Source of the DNA: Datisca glomerata
Lineage: Eukaryota; Streptophyta; Magnoliopsida; Cucurbitales; Datiscaceae
NCBI GenBank assembly: GCA_003255025.1
Contig: QANY01008042.1
Coordinates: 464,101-528,100 of the forward strand
Length of the DNA stretch: 64,000 bases
Reading direction: 5' to 3'
Positions 1 through 12,790 of this stretch are shown piece after piece. How positions within the stretch are numbered: position 1 is the stretch's first letter; every line of letters starts with the position of its first letter. Made by a program: the position numbers and the translations under genes. The notes beneath the pieces are model-generated. The model did no database searches. It was not told where the DNA came from and saw only the letters and a program-made list of their open reading frames with translations.

Positions 1-1417
1 CGTTGAGAATAAATAGGTCTTTAGGATCAAATATAATTCAGATGGATCGTTAAACAAGTACAAGGCAAGACTTGTAGTTAAGGGATTTCAGCAAAAGTCC
101 GGTATTGATTATTTTGAGACATTTAGTCATGTTGTAAAGCCATCTACAGTTCAAATTATGCTTACTTTAGCAGTAACTTTTAATTGGGAAGTTCATCAAG
201 TTGATATCAATAATGCATTTATTAATGGGGATTTGCAAGATGAGGTCTTTATGTATTAACCAACTGGGTTTGTAGATGATTCACTTCCAAGTCATGTCTG
301 CAAGTTACACAAAGTTCTTTATAGGCTGAAGCAAGCCCCTAGAGCTAGGTTTGATAAACTTAAGCCTGCTCTTATTCAATGGGCTTTTAAGGGATCTAAG
401 TCTGACAGTTCTCTGTTTTTATGAAGACTGCCAATCATATTGTATTGCTTCTAGTGTATGTTGATGATATTTTAATAACTGGTAGCAACACTGGTTTGGT
501 TCAGAAGGTTATTTCAGAATTGAACAAGCAATTTGCTTTGAAGATTCTTGGCAGCTTAAACTACTTTCTTGGCATTAAGTGTTTTAGAGATCAAACATGT
601 ATATATTTGACTCAATCTAAGTACATTAAAGACCTTTTAAGCAAAACAAATATGAAGGATTCTACGCCTTGTACAACTCCAATGTCTTCCTCTATCAAAC
701 TCAGTAAGCTTGCTAGTGTTCCTTTTGAAGATCCTACTTTTTATCGTAGCACCGTTGGTGCTTTGCAGTATCTGACCATGACTAGACCAGATATTGCATT
801 TTCAGTAAATAAGTTGAGTCATTTTTTACAAGCTCCTACTTCTGAACATTGGGTTTCATATAAACGTGTTCTTAGATATTTGAAAGGTACCGTAAACTGT
901 GGTATTTTGTTTTAAGTAACTGAGAGTTTGCATCTGGAAGGATTCACTAATGCTAATTGAGCCAATTGTGTGGATGATATGAGGTCCACGAGTGACTATT
1001 GCATCTATTTATGAGGGAATCTTATAGTTTGGAGTTCTAAAAAGCAGCATGTAGTTCTAAATCAAGTGCTGAGTCAGAATACAGACCTTTGTCTCAAGCT
1101 GCAATGGAAATTTTGTGGCTGCAAACTTTATTTCAGTAGCTCCAAATTAGTATTAATTCTTGTCCCATGTCGTGGTGTGATAATGTCAGTGCAGGGTTAC
1201 TAGCTTCAAATCCAGTTTTTCACCCCAAGACTAAACATGTTGAGATATATGTACACTTCATAAGAGAGAAATTTTTAGCTCGACAGTTGACAGTTCAATA
1301 TGTTTCCACTGATGCACAAAATGCTGACATTTTAACTAAACCTCTTCCGTAGGCTAAGTTTGAGTTTCTAAGGGACAAGCTCAATGTTTTTCAATCTCCA
1401 TTTCGCTTGAGAGGGAG
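1..1417 (+). pseudogene. Ty1/copia pol fragment (reverse transcriptase and RNase H), degenerate
   Basis: This is the 3' half of a copia polyprotein running in from the left edge. Bases 2-420 read as the N-terminal half of the copia reverse transcriptase (YKARLVVKGFQQ, then VHQVDINNAFINGDL), with in-frame stops near 35 and 257. The frame then shifts near 420. Bases 421-915 carry the catalytic segment with YVDDILITG intact and the downstream MTRPDIAFSVNKLS motif. RNase H follows in pieces; the clearest is 1167-1352, ending with the usual copia C-terminus (DAQNADILTKPLP). In an intact element these domains copy the RNA into DNA. The stops and frameshifts show the copy is dead. The family assignment is firm; protease and integrase lie outside the window. 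Confidence 0.93.
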
Positions 1418-1640
1418 TATTGAAGATGACAAATATGAGGAAGCTCAGTCAGTCGCCTAAGCTGCTATTATCACTTACTATCATCATCTTCTTAATTAGT
1501 TAGTTATGGTTGTAGCTCAACTAGCTTAGTGAGTTAGTTATTTTTTAGTTGTTAGTTGCTAAATTAGTTTTGTATCAACGAGTCTATATAAACCTCCTTA
1601 GTTGGTTGTTATAAGTTAATGCTTGTTTCATAATTCAATA
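1418..1640 (+). repeat. 3' LTR of the copia fragment
   Basis: A purine-rich tract (1408-1417) follows the RNase H end, then the LTR opens with TATTGAAGATG and closes near 1640 with the inverse motif TTCAATA. A TATA-like TATATAAACC lies at about 1585-1594, as expected for the LTR promoter. The 5' LTR is outside the window, so the ends are inferred from the purine tract and the short inverted termini. The true right end could lie 10-30 bases further on. Confidence 0.65.
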
Positions 1641-3489
1641 TAGATTCTCTCAAATCGTATCAGTAACATAGTCGACGAAAAATGAGAAAAGTTGATCTCT
1701 CTACTCCATTATCAGTTTGTCTCTCCTCCTGACTCCTAGTATATTACTGTTAATATCCACACTGAATGATTCTATACATTTTTTCTTTAAATATATGGTT
1801 GAACATAAGAGACTATAAATGTGACGGAGTTTTTTATTACTTGTTTTGCCAATATTTCTAGTTTTTAGGTTAAATAGCAAAAACACCTCATGCAATTTTA
1901 CAATTGCTTAATCGTATTCTTACACAATTTTTCAGTTAACTTAATCCACGTATTTGAAATTTTTTGGTTACTAAGCTGCCTATCACAAAAATTTGCTAGT
2001 TTCTGTGTATCTAAGATCACAATCTAAAAGTTTTTATGCGTTGGATTGTTACTCATGAGCTAAAATTAACATAACTCATCAAATAAATCACATTTTGGTT
2101 ATACCGGGTATGTAACATTAACATCTCAATTTAGAATGATTTTTGTTATATGTTTATGTGAAAAGAAACACATCTTCTTATTTGTTGTTGAAGTGTTTTA
2201 AAACTAGTTATGTTTGTGCGCGTGAAGCTTAAATATAATTTTTTTTAAATGAATGGATTAAATTAGAAAAAAAGGATAGTAGTTGAAATCGCAAAACATT
2301 CAAGTAATATTTGTGGAAATAAAAAAAGTGAAATGAATTTATCATATCAACTAATAATAGGAATGTTTAACCATTTATTTACCAACTTGAAATAAAGTAA
2401 AATATAATTGATGTAACAATAAATTAGTTGGTCTGTACAAGGACAGCCACTTTGTGGGGAGGGGGACCCTGCTAGAATGTGTTATTCAGTGTTGTAGTTT
2501 AAAGTTAAACCATGTGGCCTAAATTAAGGCCATGGGTCTTTGTTATCAAATAATTTAAAACAATCAATACAATCCAACGACAACAAATCACTCGTCTTAA
2601 TTGTTCAAACACATCCATAAAATAATACAATGGAAAATCAAGGAAATGACTATGATATTATATAATACAAGTAATATCCTTAAAGCAAAATTAATGGTTA
2701 GAAATAGAGAAAATTACTTAGATATATCAGTCAAAGCGTATCCAATTATCTTACAGACTAGGGCGTTAGTCTAACTGATAATGCAATCCCTTTTTAGTTA
2801 AATATTGGATAAAGAATTGAAATATAATCTCATAATTTGGATTTTGAATTAACGAAATTTTACGATGATGATTAACCAAGTTCTTCAATGCTTTATTCTT
2901 CCATCAGTTTCGTTACTTAAATCTCTTTGTTCGAAGAAATTTTTTTTGTCATTCTAATTCTGTTTTCTTTAATTTTCATAATAAATACTTTTCTTCCACC
3001 TACATCTAGACCTATCATGATTTTTTTTCCATTTAGATCTAAATCTATGGTGATTTTCCTTCATATATCTAGATTTATAGTGTTTTCCTTCAGTAGCATT
3101 CATTTTTTGACTGTTTCGATAAATCTAACCCAAATCTACAAGTTTTGGTGGTCAATTGTGCCAGATTTTTTATTGGATCATTTGACTTAACATATTTCAA
3201 ATGATTTCAGTCAGGTAAAACCTTTTTAAGTGACATATGTACTTAGAACGAGCCAAGATGAATAGCTTTATATTATCCTCCATATTCATTCAATATTTTT
3301 TTAATTATTATAATTGATTTATATATTATAATTGTTAAATTTTTCTATCGAACTTTTGAGATTTGATTTTATCTTTGTTGGTAAATCTGCATTTTTTGTT
3401 ATTATCTTTATGTGTGTATATATATATATATACTTAAAGGTCTTTTCATGCCTGAAAAGTGGGTATAACACATTATTTTTTTTAAAAAA
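1641..3489. other. AT-rich intergenic DNA
   Basis: I see no gene, RNA or recognisable element here. The open frames are short and do not resemble known proteins. A small TA microsatellite lies at about 3416-3432. Confidence 0.5.
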
Positions 3490-4375
3490 GTACGTGTGTA
3501 TAGGCTAAAACCATTCGGGGGATGCTGGTCCACCTAGAGGCCTAGGCCTCGGGAACGCCACTCCACCCTGAGGCAAAGGCCTTGGGGAAGACTGCCCACC
3601 CTGGGGCCAGCTCTTCGGGGGAGTCTACCCTTCTCGGGATCAAACATCTCAGGATCCTCGAGACTCGCAGTCGATGTTTCTGTGAATCAACTTATGTTTT
3701 GACTATGTCCCAATATGGAGAGGTTCCCGTTTGGAGAATGACTTAAGGGCAGGAAATTTCCCGCCTCAATTCAAATAGGGCACCTGGGCCGAGGTTGAAG
3801 CTTGTAGGGTGTTATCGTATACATTTAATACACATAGACCAATCAGAGATGGGGGATTGAGAAAAAGCATGAAGCCCATTACCTAAGGGGTCAGTCAATC
3901 TGCGCCCAGCAGGGTGTCATCGAGCATTTAATACAGTCGGTCTAATAAAGGCCGATGAAGTACATCGTGGGATATGAGAACAAACTGTCCTGACACCTGA
4001 AGTCATCACTTGTTGCCTCGTACCCCACCAAGCCAATCAGATAAGCCTCAAGCCGGGGGTTTGTCCGAGGAGACACCTAATTGGAAGAGAGGCTTGCTAC
4101 TGTACGAATACCAATCCAGTCTTAAGGCCAACTTCCCACTATAAATACCCTAGTAAATCATTTTAAGAGGTACGCGAACAACTTTCAACTACTTCACTAT
4201 TCTACTCTCCTTCATCCCTTTACCGATATAAGCTTCGGATAGGTAAAAATGAGACAACCCTCCCCTTTTTCTTAGTCTCCTGCTTTACCTTCCTCCCATT
4301 ATAGGTGTGGTGAGAGAAGTTGAGTAAAGATATTGTTGGCCTAATCTCACCCTTGAGATTTAGCCGTCAACAGAA
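3490..4375 (+). mobile_element. Isolated LTR-like sequence, probably a solo LTR of a gypsy-type element
   Basis: An island distinctly richer in G and C than its surroundings begins near TGTGTATAGG (3495) and ends near GCCGTCAACA (4372). It has retroelement LTR traits: CTATAAATACCC promoter-like sequence at about 4140, then a leader-like pyrimidine-rich segment. No coding region, primer site or second copy lies nearby, so a solo LTR is the simplest reading. I could not find a convincing 5-bp target duplication, so the borders are approximate. Confidence 0.55.
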
Positions 4376-5699
4376 TGATCTTTTTGTAAAAAAGAATTCA
4401 AGCCATTCAACAACAATATTATAGGTCGTGTGTCAGGCCTATTAACAAAAAAAAGAATAATTTTTTAATGAATTCAGGAATTAAAATAAGATTAAATCTA
4501 TCATTTTTTTAGATAAAGATAATGTTATTGGTGATATAAATAATTTAGGAATAAAAATAGCTAAGTTGATGCATTCTTATCATACTCATCCTGAAATAGT
4601 TGATTACATAGAACAAAAATGAACGGTGACTAAATGAATACATGCTATAAACATATAAGAAATAAAAGAAGAATACAAAATTGGAGCAAACTACCATCAT
4701 GTAGAAGTAAATATACTGAGGTTCGTAGACAACAAGCAATCTGCAACATGTTACCCTCTCTGTAAATGTAGCTGACAACATCTAAGAGAGAAAACTCAAA
4801 CGCCTATTCTAAATATGACACCAACACCAGAAAATATTACGAGGACTGAAATTAATTAGATCTATCGTATTAACTCAAAAACTTAATTTTCTGGTAACTG
4901 ATAGTATAACATTTTCTACATGCTTTCTTGCTATCTTTTATAGGTATTGACTAAGTTAGGTGCAGTAACTAATCAATTTAGTGTGAATCAGAATTAGTAT
5001 TGTAAAATAGTTGTTTTAAAGAAAATTATAAGGAGACTAAGTAATTCACTAAATTTTAAGTGACTAAATGATGTGACAATAATTTATATGTTCATGCTTT
5101 ATGACTCACTAAAATATTTTGACAAATTAATATAAAAATTATTATCACATTACTTGATCACTTAAATCTTGGTCAATTATATAATAAGTGTAATACTATT
5201 TTTTGAATTGATAACTTTGTAAAAAATAAGAATTTTGGACCCATTATTATTCTTTTCGTTAATTAGGGAACGACAAAGATTAAGTTACACCAAAACCGTA
5301 AAATCTAATATACACATTCCAAATTAACTAAGTAAAATCTAAAAATATGCAAACTTTTTTCATACAATAGTTGTCAGAAATTTGTTAGAGCTGATTGAGT
5401 CTTAAAATGAAGCTAAACGACTTATTCTTGGTGAGTCATCGAACATTCTCACATTTTCTTTACCTAAAATTTAGGCAAATTCTAACTTCATTACACACTT
5501 ATTTGTACCAGAAAGGATCATGTGATGGTAGCTAGACACGTACGTGCTCCTCTCACTGATGATCTTAACATCAACATGATAGATTAAAATGTTGATTTTA
5601 AAAATAAATAGACTAAGTTATAATTAGATTGAAAGGTGAGGGGTATTTTCAAATTACCCAAAATTTGAGCATCTAAAGGGGAAAAAAGAAAAGGAAATA
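4376..5699. other. AT-rich intergenic DNA
   Basis: No supportable gene or repeat. This is the distal upstream flank of the BRX-like gene. Confidence 0.5.
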
Positions 5700-6484
5700 A
5701 CCAACAGAATTTTCAAATAAAACGAAGATCGCTCGCTATTTGCTCAAATATTCTTCACGGTGTAGCATCACTGGTCGCTCTCAAAACTCGGCGCTCGGCA
5801 GCGTTTACATAGATAGGGTGGCGGGTCAATCAAAATACCAAAAAAGGTTCCTCTTGGCCTCGCCTCTGAGGTCACCAGCCAACATTTATTAACGCACGCA
5901 GCGCCACTTGCTCCAGCCCGAATCTCGATGGTGTAGAGAGAGAAAGAGAGTTTCTTTTACTCATTCTAACTGGCACACTGCGTGTGGGTGAGTCAGAGAG
6001 AATTTTGTTAAAGAATTGCGAAAGCATTTAACGCTGCGTGATTTAAGAATCTCTTTCTCACGAAGACGGAGAGGTAGGAGTACATTACACTGCGTCTTAT
6101 TAAGCTTTCTCTCTGACTCCGCCATCAAGCCATTAACGGTCACTTCCACTCCAACCCCGTGACAATTTCTGTCTTTCGTTCATTTTCACAAACACCCTTC
6201 ATTCGATATCCTGCTGTTCTGGGGAGGACAATTGAAAGTGAAAGATAGAGACTGATCCTTGTCAAAGTCAAGCTTTGTTTTCATATCTGTAAGGGTCTAT
6301 AGCCCCGTCCTTTTTATTTCAATTAGTTTTATTATTGAATTGTCGTTAAATTTGATGGATAGGTCCTTGATTTGATTTTTTAGCTTGTTCAAGTTGACCC
6401 GGAACGAGATCTTGCATTTTCTATTTGTGATAGAGTTTGATTTGAAGTGAAAATCTGGAAGGTTACGAGAGGGGGGATCCTGAG
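5700..6484 (+). promoter_or_regulatory. Promoter and 5' UTR region of the BRX-like gene
   Basis: Base composition rises from about 5740. A GA-rich tract (5930-5955) and CT/GA-rich stretches lead to the start codon at 6485. The transcription start cannot be fixed from sequence, and no TATA box stands out. This is inferred from position and composition. Confidence 0.4.
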
Positions 6485-9424
6485 ATGTTGACGTGCATAG
6501 CATGCTCGAAGCAGCTCAACAACAATGGATCTCTTCCCCCACAGGAAGAAGAAGACAATGTTGGGACTCCGAGGACGAAGCAAGCCATTAAGACGCTCGC
6601 TGCTCAGGTAAAAATGGATCTCCTTCTGTTCGGATCCTAATAAATGTGGGAAAACGAAGAAACATGAAGGTTTTGCTTGAGTAATTCTACTTCCTTCAAA
6701 AAATTTTAAGTAGAAAAGGGGGGAGAAGAGAGGTGGGGCCTCTTTTGCCTTCAGTTTTTTCTAATTTCTCAGTAACCAAACAGAACTAATTGTGGTTATT
6801 TTCTTAATGATATATGAAGTACATCAGTAATACAAATAACACAAATTACCAAGGAGTTTGTAGTACATTTTTCTGATTTGTTTTCCATAGGTTAACATTT
6901 ACTGGAAAATTGGGGAATTTTTAGTGACAGAGAATTGCATCTATGTTCAGATCAAGGACATGGCATTAAAGGCTTCAGGAGCTTATAAGAATTGTAAGCC
7001 ATGCTCAGGATCGTCCAACGGAAACCGAAACCGAAACTATGCTGAATCTGAAATGGCCTCGGATTCTGCCAGATACCATTGCTCATATCGGAGGACCGGG
7101 AGCTCAAACTCGACGCCCAGGCTTTGGGGAAAAGAAATGGAAGCAAGGCTAAAAGGGATGTCAAGTGGGGAAGCCACACCTACATCAGTAAGTGGGCGAA
7201 CTGAGTCAGTTGTGTTCATGGAGGAAGACGAACCCAAGGAATGGATAGCTCAAGTGGAGCCTGGTGTGCTGATTACTTTTGTTTCTTTGCCTCGGGGAGG
7301 AAATGATCTCAAACGGATACGTTTCAGGTATTGTCTCTATGTTTATGATTTGAACTGATTGTGAAGATTCCAATTTGTTTGAACGTGATCATGCTTGTGG
7401 GTTAGTAATTCGTACAAGTAGTGATAATTGGGTTAAGCCACTCTGGCTTTGTCCTTTGTGCTTTAAGTTTTATTCCTGTTCTGGATCTTAAAATAAAAGT
7501 TGGCATTTTGTTTTGTGGGGTCACATGATTTTAGAGTGACAGTGTAGCTGGGATTGATCGATCTATAGTGGTACTGGACCTACTGGTATGTCATGTAGTT
7601 GGATTTTAAGGTTATATTGTTTTAACTGAAACTGCATGCGACTTGTCAAAACATCATTTTCACTTGTTTGGAGTGGCTCCAATTTGGGCCTCTAGACGAG
7701 GATTTGTCCTATGTTATTTGGTTTAACTGCATTTCCATTTTGTTTTCTCATCAGAATTGCATTTCCAAGTTCCAATATCTAATTCTGATAGGATTAAGCG
7801 AGGAGGTAAGAGAGGTAGAATAATGTGGTTATAGGAGAGCTTCTTTTCGGCTACATCCATCATTCCCTTGGCGCGATCAATTTGTCTTGGAGCTACTCTA
7901 GGTCTATGGTCGCTACATGGAGTGGAGGAAGTTAGGGGATTTGACAGTATTCATGCACAAATTGTTTTAGAATAAATTTACCTATTAGCAAGATCGATAA
8001 AAAAAAGAAGTTTGCCTATCGGCAAGCATTTCTACTTATGTGAACAGGATGACTGCTTGAAGTTTACTGCCCTTCCATCATCTACTGAACTTTCTGATTC
8101 TAACTCGAATGAGCTTATCATGGTGCATTAAAATCACTGTGCTACTATAAATCTAAAAATTCCTCTTATCTGATTGCACAATGTGACTGATTTTTCTCTT
8201 TTCCTCTCTGCAGCATTCTTATCTAACCCGTTGTATTGTTTCAAGTTTCATATTGGTATCATGTAACCAGGATATCTGTTATTAATTTTTGCTATTAACT
8301 CATAAGTGCAATGTTCATTCTGTCCTGCGGTAACCTAAAGTGAATGATTTAGATCTATTCAGCTAATAATCGGGTTTATGGACTCTATTTGCATAGACCA
8401 TGATAATATTTGTGGTTCAAGTTATTGATCCTAATAAAGTTGATATATGTTGCTTGTAATGATATTATCAATTCTTTTGGGCTTATAGGATCATTTTGCT
8501 TCATTTGGACATCAACTGTGAAAAAAGAGTTCAGTGAATCCAATTATACTGATATTGTAAAGCATGCTTTATAGTTCTAATTCTACATAGATGGTTGAAG
8601 TTTGTAATAAAAAATTTAATATTTGATCAGCCGCGAATTGTTCAATAAATGGCAAGCTCAGAGGTGGTGGACTGAGAATTTTGACAAAGTCATGGAATTA
8701 TACAATGTTCAGAAGTTCAATCACCAAGCGGTCCCACTCTCAACGCCGTCTAGGTCTGAAGATGAGGTGAGCTCTTATCCCTACTAACCACTGAAACTAT
8801 GCAGAAGTGACAAAAAATTTCCATGTTATTTGGTGTTAAATTGTATTTTATTCCTTTCAGAGCTCAAAGATTGAATCTGCCAAGGACAGCCCTGCAACCC
8901 CACCACTGAGTAAAGAGCGCCTACCCCGCAATGTGCATCAACCAACAGGAATGGGCTACTCTCCATCAGATTCACTTGACCATCACCCACTCCAATCCCA
9001 TCACTTCCACGATTCAACTGGCTTATCTTCTTCGACTCCCAAACTTTCCAGCATAACTGGGTCAAAGATTGAGACATCTTCAATAGATGGTTCTGCAAGA
9101 ACTAGTTCATCAAGAGAGGTAGATTACTCTGGAGAGCTCTCGGTGAGCAATGTCAGTGATATGGAGACTGAGTGGGTGGAACAAGATGAACCCGGAGTTT
9201 ACATTACCATACGGGCTCTACCAGGTGGCACTCGTGAACTTAGACGCATTCGATTCAGGTATAACATGAGTTACTACATTCTAAGTTGGAATTGAAACTC
9301 CCTTATGTTGAAATTCATTTTTCTGTATGGTTTGTGGTTATGCAGCCGAGAGAAGTTCGGAGAAATGCACGCCAGAACGTGGTGGGAAGAGAACCGAGCT
9401 AGGATACAAGAACAATACTTGTGA
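6485..9424 (+). CDS. BRXL2: BREVIS RADIX-like protein (BRXL2 type), five exons
   Basis: BRX-family proteins are plant-specific membrane-associated and nuclear regulators of auxin/brassinosteroid-dependent root growth, vascular (protophloem) development and stomatal polarity. Exons: 6485-6607, 6951-7327, 8631-8766, 8861-9258, 9346-9424; all junctions are GT-AG and the phases join, giving 370 residues, the usual family length. The N-terminus MLTCIAC is the conserved family start and fixes the initiator. A second conserved block (KDMALKASGAYKNCKPC) opens exon 2. Two tandem BRX domains follow, at about residues 137-195 and 315-370, each with the EPGV.IT core and a W-W pair (WQAQRWW; ARTWW). A Ser-rich linker with TETSS-like composition separates them. 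N-terminus, linker and length fit the BRXL2 subgroup best; assignment within the family is by recall of the family pattern. No defects seen. Confidence 0.95.
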
Positions 9425-10289
9425 ATTTTAATTTAGAGATACTTGCATATCTGGTTGTTGTTTAACAGCTTAGATTTTCTGTACGAATTTTCTGTCTCTC
9501 TTGTGTGACTGATATGCCACCGCAAGTATTGATTTATATTTGGGTGGAGCATAAAAGACTAAACGTTGAAGATAATGGATATGTTCATCTCAAAATATTG
9601 TAATCTTTTATCCTTGTATATCATTCTATTTTATCCTAAGAATCAACGGCTTGTCTTGGTTTTATTCGAAGTGCCTCGCTTGGCTTTAAATTATAGAAAT
9701 TGTTATCAATCATCCTCGTTGCTACAGCAGTCATGGAATATTCTACACATTATTTTGGTTCATGAGGGCCAAAACTGTGATTTTTTTCAACTACTGGGCC
9801 AAAACTATTCGGATCTTATTAGTGTCCAGAGCTGTCTAACTGCTAACTGTACAATTCTCACACTGTTGAGAATTTCAATCCTTTTATTTCTTGATGAAAC
9901 CAATATAATTTTTTTATTCGGTGCTACCATTATAATCCTGATACCAAGTGGGATAATCAGCTATCATTTTCTCAGCTGCTTAGCATGATACATAAATTCA
10001 ATATACAGGTAAGGTTCAATCAACATCATCTTTAAGTGAGCTACTTTAGGATCTATGAACGTATGTATCAGACCTTACAAACTCAAAGAATCACAGCGAG
10101 TATCCTTCCTAAGATCACAGTCTGATTCTTTCTGATACACAAGATCCCTCTAATAATGACAAGTGTAGAGCATACTTGAATCTTGACAGACAAAAGTAAA
10201 TTATTACAAGATCAGGGTTGCAAGGAGAAAGAAGGGGAAATTAGAAAGCCATGAGAGAAAAACACTTATATTTTTAATTCTACAAATGA
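9425..10289. other. 3' UTR and intergenic DNA downstream of the BRX-like gene
   Basis: The first few hundred bases are probably 3' UTR. An open frame at 9566-9988 has no recognisable domain and looks like chance. Nothing else is identifiable. Confidence 0.45.
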
Positions 10290-10300
10290 AGAGAAGCCCT

Positions 10301-10310
10301 CCTTATATAG
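10301..10310 (-). promoter_or_regulatory. TATA box of a pararetrovirus-like intergenic region
   Basis: On the minus strand CTATATAAGG is followed by GAGGGCTTCTC, a typical pararetrovirus or LTR promoter layout. It lies past the end of the degenerate viral reading frame and in the same orientation. The viral identity rests on the neighbouring coding similarity. Confidence 0.45.
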
Positions 10311-10329
10311 AGCTGGAGGGAGAATACAG

Positions 10330-10500
10330 ACAAACAAGCTAAAGTAAACAAATAGGAAACTACAGACCTAAAAAGCCTACTTTTACAAAGCGACTACAAT
10401 TATTACAAAAAGATAGGAAGCTACAGTCCTTATTTTTACAATGCGATTACAATTATTACAAAAAGACATGAAGCTACGGTCCTACTTTAATTATTACAAC
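10330..10500. repeat. Short direct repeats, about 60 bp unit
   Basis: Two to three imperfect copies of a unit containing ACAATTATTACAAAAAGA and GAAGCTACRGTCCT follow one another. They lie between the TATA box and the viral coding remnant, so they probably belong to the viral intergenic region. Confidence 0.6.
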
Positions 10501-12790
10501 AAGACACATGCAAAAGATAAAGACGAGTGGGAGACAGATGTGGCAGCACTACCAGTTGCCTTTGGAGATGGGCTCGTGATCGGATCCAAGGTTGGCATAC
10601 TCTTCATCATATGGTGGGTCCTGGAAACAGGCGGAGATGTAGTCTTCAAGGTCTTGGTTGGATTCTGTAGGATGCGAGGATAAGAGGACTCGCTCTGATG
10701 GCGGTACAGGAAGCTTGCCAAGGTCTGTGGAAGGACAGTCAAGGTGGAATTGCATGTCCATCAGGTAGGGATCTCGAGACTTAAATGGATATGGGTCTTG
10801 AGGGTGGGGAGAATACAAACCACTGAGAATGAATAAGCGTTGGAACTCATGCAAAGCAGAGGAGGAAGCTCCAGATGAGAGTTGAGGACTAGAAGGGAAT
10901 GGTCCAAGAGGAAAACTATTATATACGTCTGGTCTGGGAGAGATGATGGTTTTGGCCGAGATTGTCTGAGTTTTCTTAAAAGAGGATAAGACATCTTGAA
11001 AAGATTATTATAATCTGAGGCTTTGGGATAAGGCATGGGAGATGGAGGATACCTAGGAACTTATCTACTAATGGGGTATGAAGGATATTGATCATAGAGA
11101 GTTTGAGATTTCTCCTTTGCCATATCTAGCTCTATCCTGTAGAGATCTTGTTGAATCTGGGAGAATTCTTGCTCCTTTTTTCTGAACTCGAAGCCCATGT
11201 ATCCTTTTTCGACCAGGTGCTTTAATTCGGCATCCAAATGCATAGCAATAGAAGATAACACTTATCGAAGCTGCTGAATGATGTGAGATCTGCCCTACTT
11301 GAGGGGATAGGGTGCCTGACTGAAGATTTAGTCGATCTAATTTGGAATCAATCTTAGTGAGAGTCCGATTTTGGCACACAACATTTTTAGATTGCCAATT
11401 AAGCACTTCTTCAGCCGCAAGGGTAGACCTAGGTTCTCCTGTGGGAGTGACCTCAGTAGGTATGGAGAATGATCGGGTAGACACTTTTGTAGCTGGATTG
11501 GTCTGTTTGGTTAAAGGTGGAAAGACCTGATCATAGGATTCCATCATGGCAATGCATGGAATATGACGAGGGACAGATTGGGCTAGAAGAACCAAATTTG
11601 GATATGGTTTGGAAGAAGGCCTGTACGACCAGTTTCTTTGAGCATTTCATATAACGAAAGTTGCTGAGAAGGAACTGAGGGCTGTGGTCGGACCAGTGGG
11701 TCGTAGTGTAAGAAGAGCCGTGATCATCATCGTCGGAGTGATAGTGGGAAGCCTGTTGGTGACAAGAAGATTTGGTGGGCTTCTTGCGGATTTCAGAAAC
11801 CCTTTGATACAATAGCTCATCATCAGAATCTGCTTCGTCCCAAACATGATCATCACAGTCGTAATCGGGGTCGCAGTTGTCTGAGGCAACATCCCATATA
11901 AAGTGCCATTCACATGTGAAACATAACATGGCTAAGCTGAAGGATCTATCCAAGCTATGGGAGGGCAACTCCGTGAGGGTGTGTAAGTAGGAGTGATGGT
12001 TAAGATGCTTCCAGAAAACAAGGGTCTTGAGGAGGAGGACTATGTTGTGCCAGGTCTGGCAAAAATGGTTTTTATAGTCCCATCTGGGAGACGTTCACCT
12101 GAGGAGGGGCAGAAGTATGGACATCAAGTTGGATAGCATGAAATTGGCGCTCATAATTGTTGATCCATTTAAGAGACATCAGTTGAGTGAGTTCATCTTT
12201 AGAGATGTGCCGAGGGATCTAGATGATAGAGGTATCATCAGCTTTGTCAGAGACAGCAAAAAGAGCGTCTTGAGTGGAGTTGGGGAAATGGAGGACAAAA
12301 GAGTGATTTTGGAGGCGATAAATGATCTGATGATGCAGGGTGACCATGATGGCCCTGGAATCCTGTTCTGCTCCAACAATCTAGACTTGAACTTTCAATC
12401 TCTGAGAAAGAGTTGAGTCTGAAAGTTTAATATTAAAATATAGAGTAATGGTGAGAATAATAGTTCCATTGCTAAGAGTGGTTAGAATCAAACCAATCAA
12501 AGCATTACTGTAGGACGTGAAAGTGGTGTCTAGGAGAGCAATTCCAGCAGTAGCTGCAATTCCTTTTCTACCATGGAGAGTCAAGACATGACGAATAGCA
12601 CTAACATGGAGGTGAGCATAGCCTTGTGTCTGCCAACCATTTAGCAGCTCTTGAGGGATCTCAATAGCGACATATTGTTCTGCTGTGGTGGCTTGGAGAC
12701 CACAACGATCTAATTTTGTGGTTTGAACAATCTCTTTAACATGAGGTCTGTAGGTAGATATGAGAGTTTTGATATTGCGAAGTATTTATA
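10501..12790 (-). pseudogene. Endogenous plant pararetrovirus (Caulimoviridae, florendovirus-like) remnant: movement-protein region and downstream ORF part
   Basis: Read on the minus strand, about 12780-12376 resembles the central part of the 30K-type movement protein of caulimovirids, the protein that lets virus pass through plasmodesmata. The segment around 12381-12584 is the most recognisable. The frame is cut by a stop at about 12380 and by further stops and frame changes down to about 12050. The rest (11968-11531, 11595-11061, 10854-10549) has a Cys/His-containing stretch, an acidic stretch, a coiled-coil-like stretch and a Pro-rich end. These would fit the capsid side of such a polyprotein but are not individually diagnostic. 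No reverse transcriptase or protease is present. This is a dead, integrated copy. Genus-level placement is inference. Confidence 0.68.

Noticed and set aside
9566..9988. 140-codon open frame after the BRX-like gene
   Set aside because: It has hydrophobic low-information composition, no domain, no splice or promoter context, and lies in the probable 3' flank.
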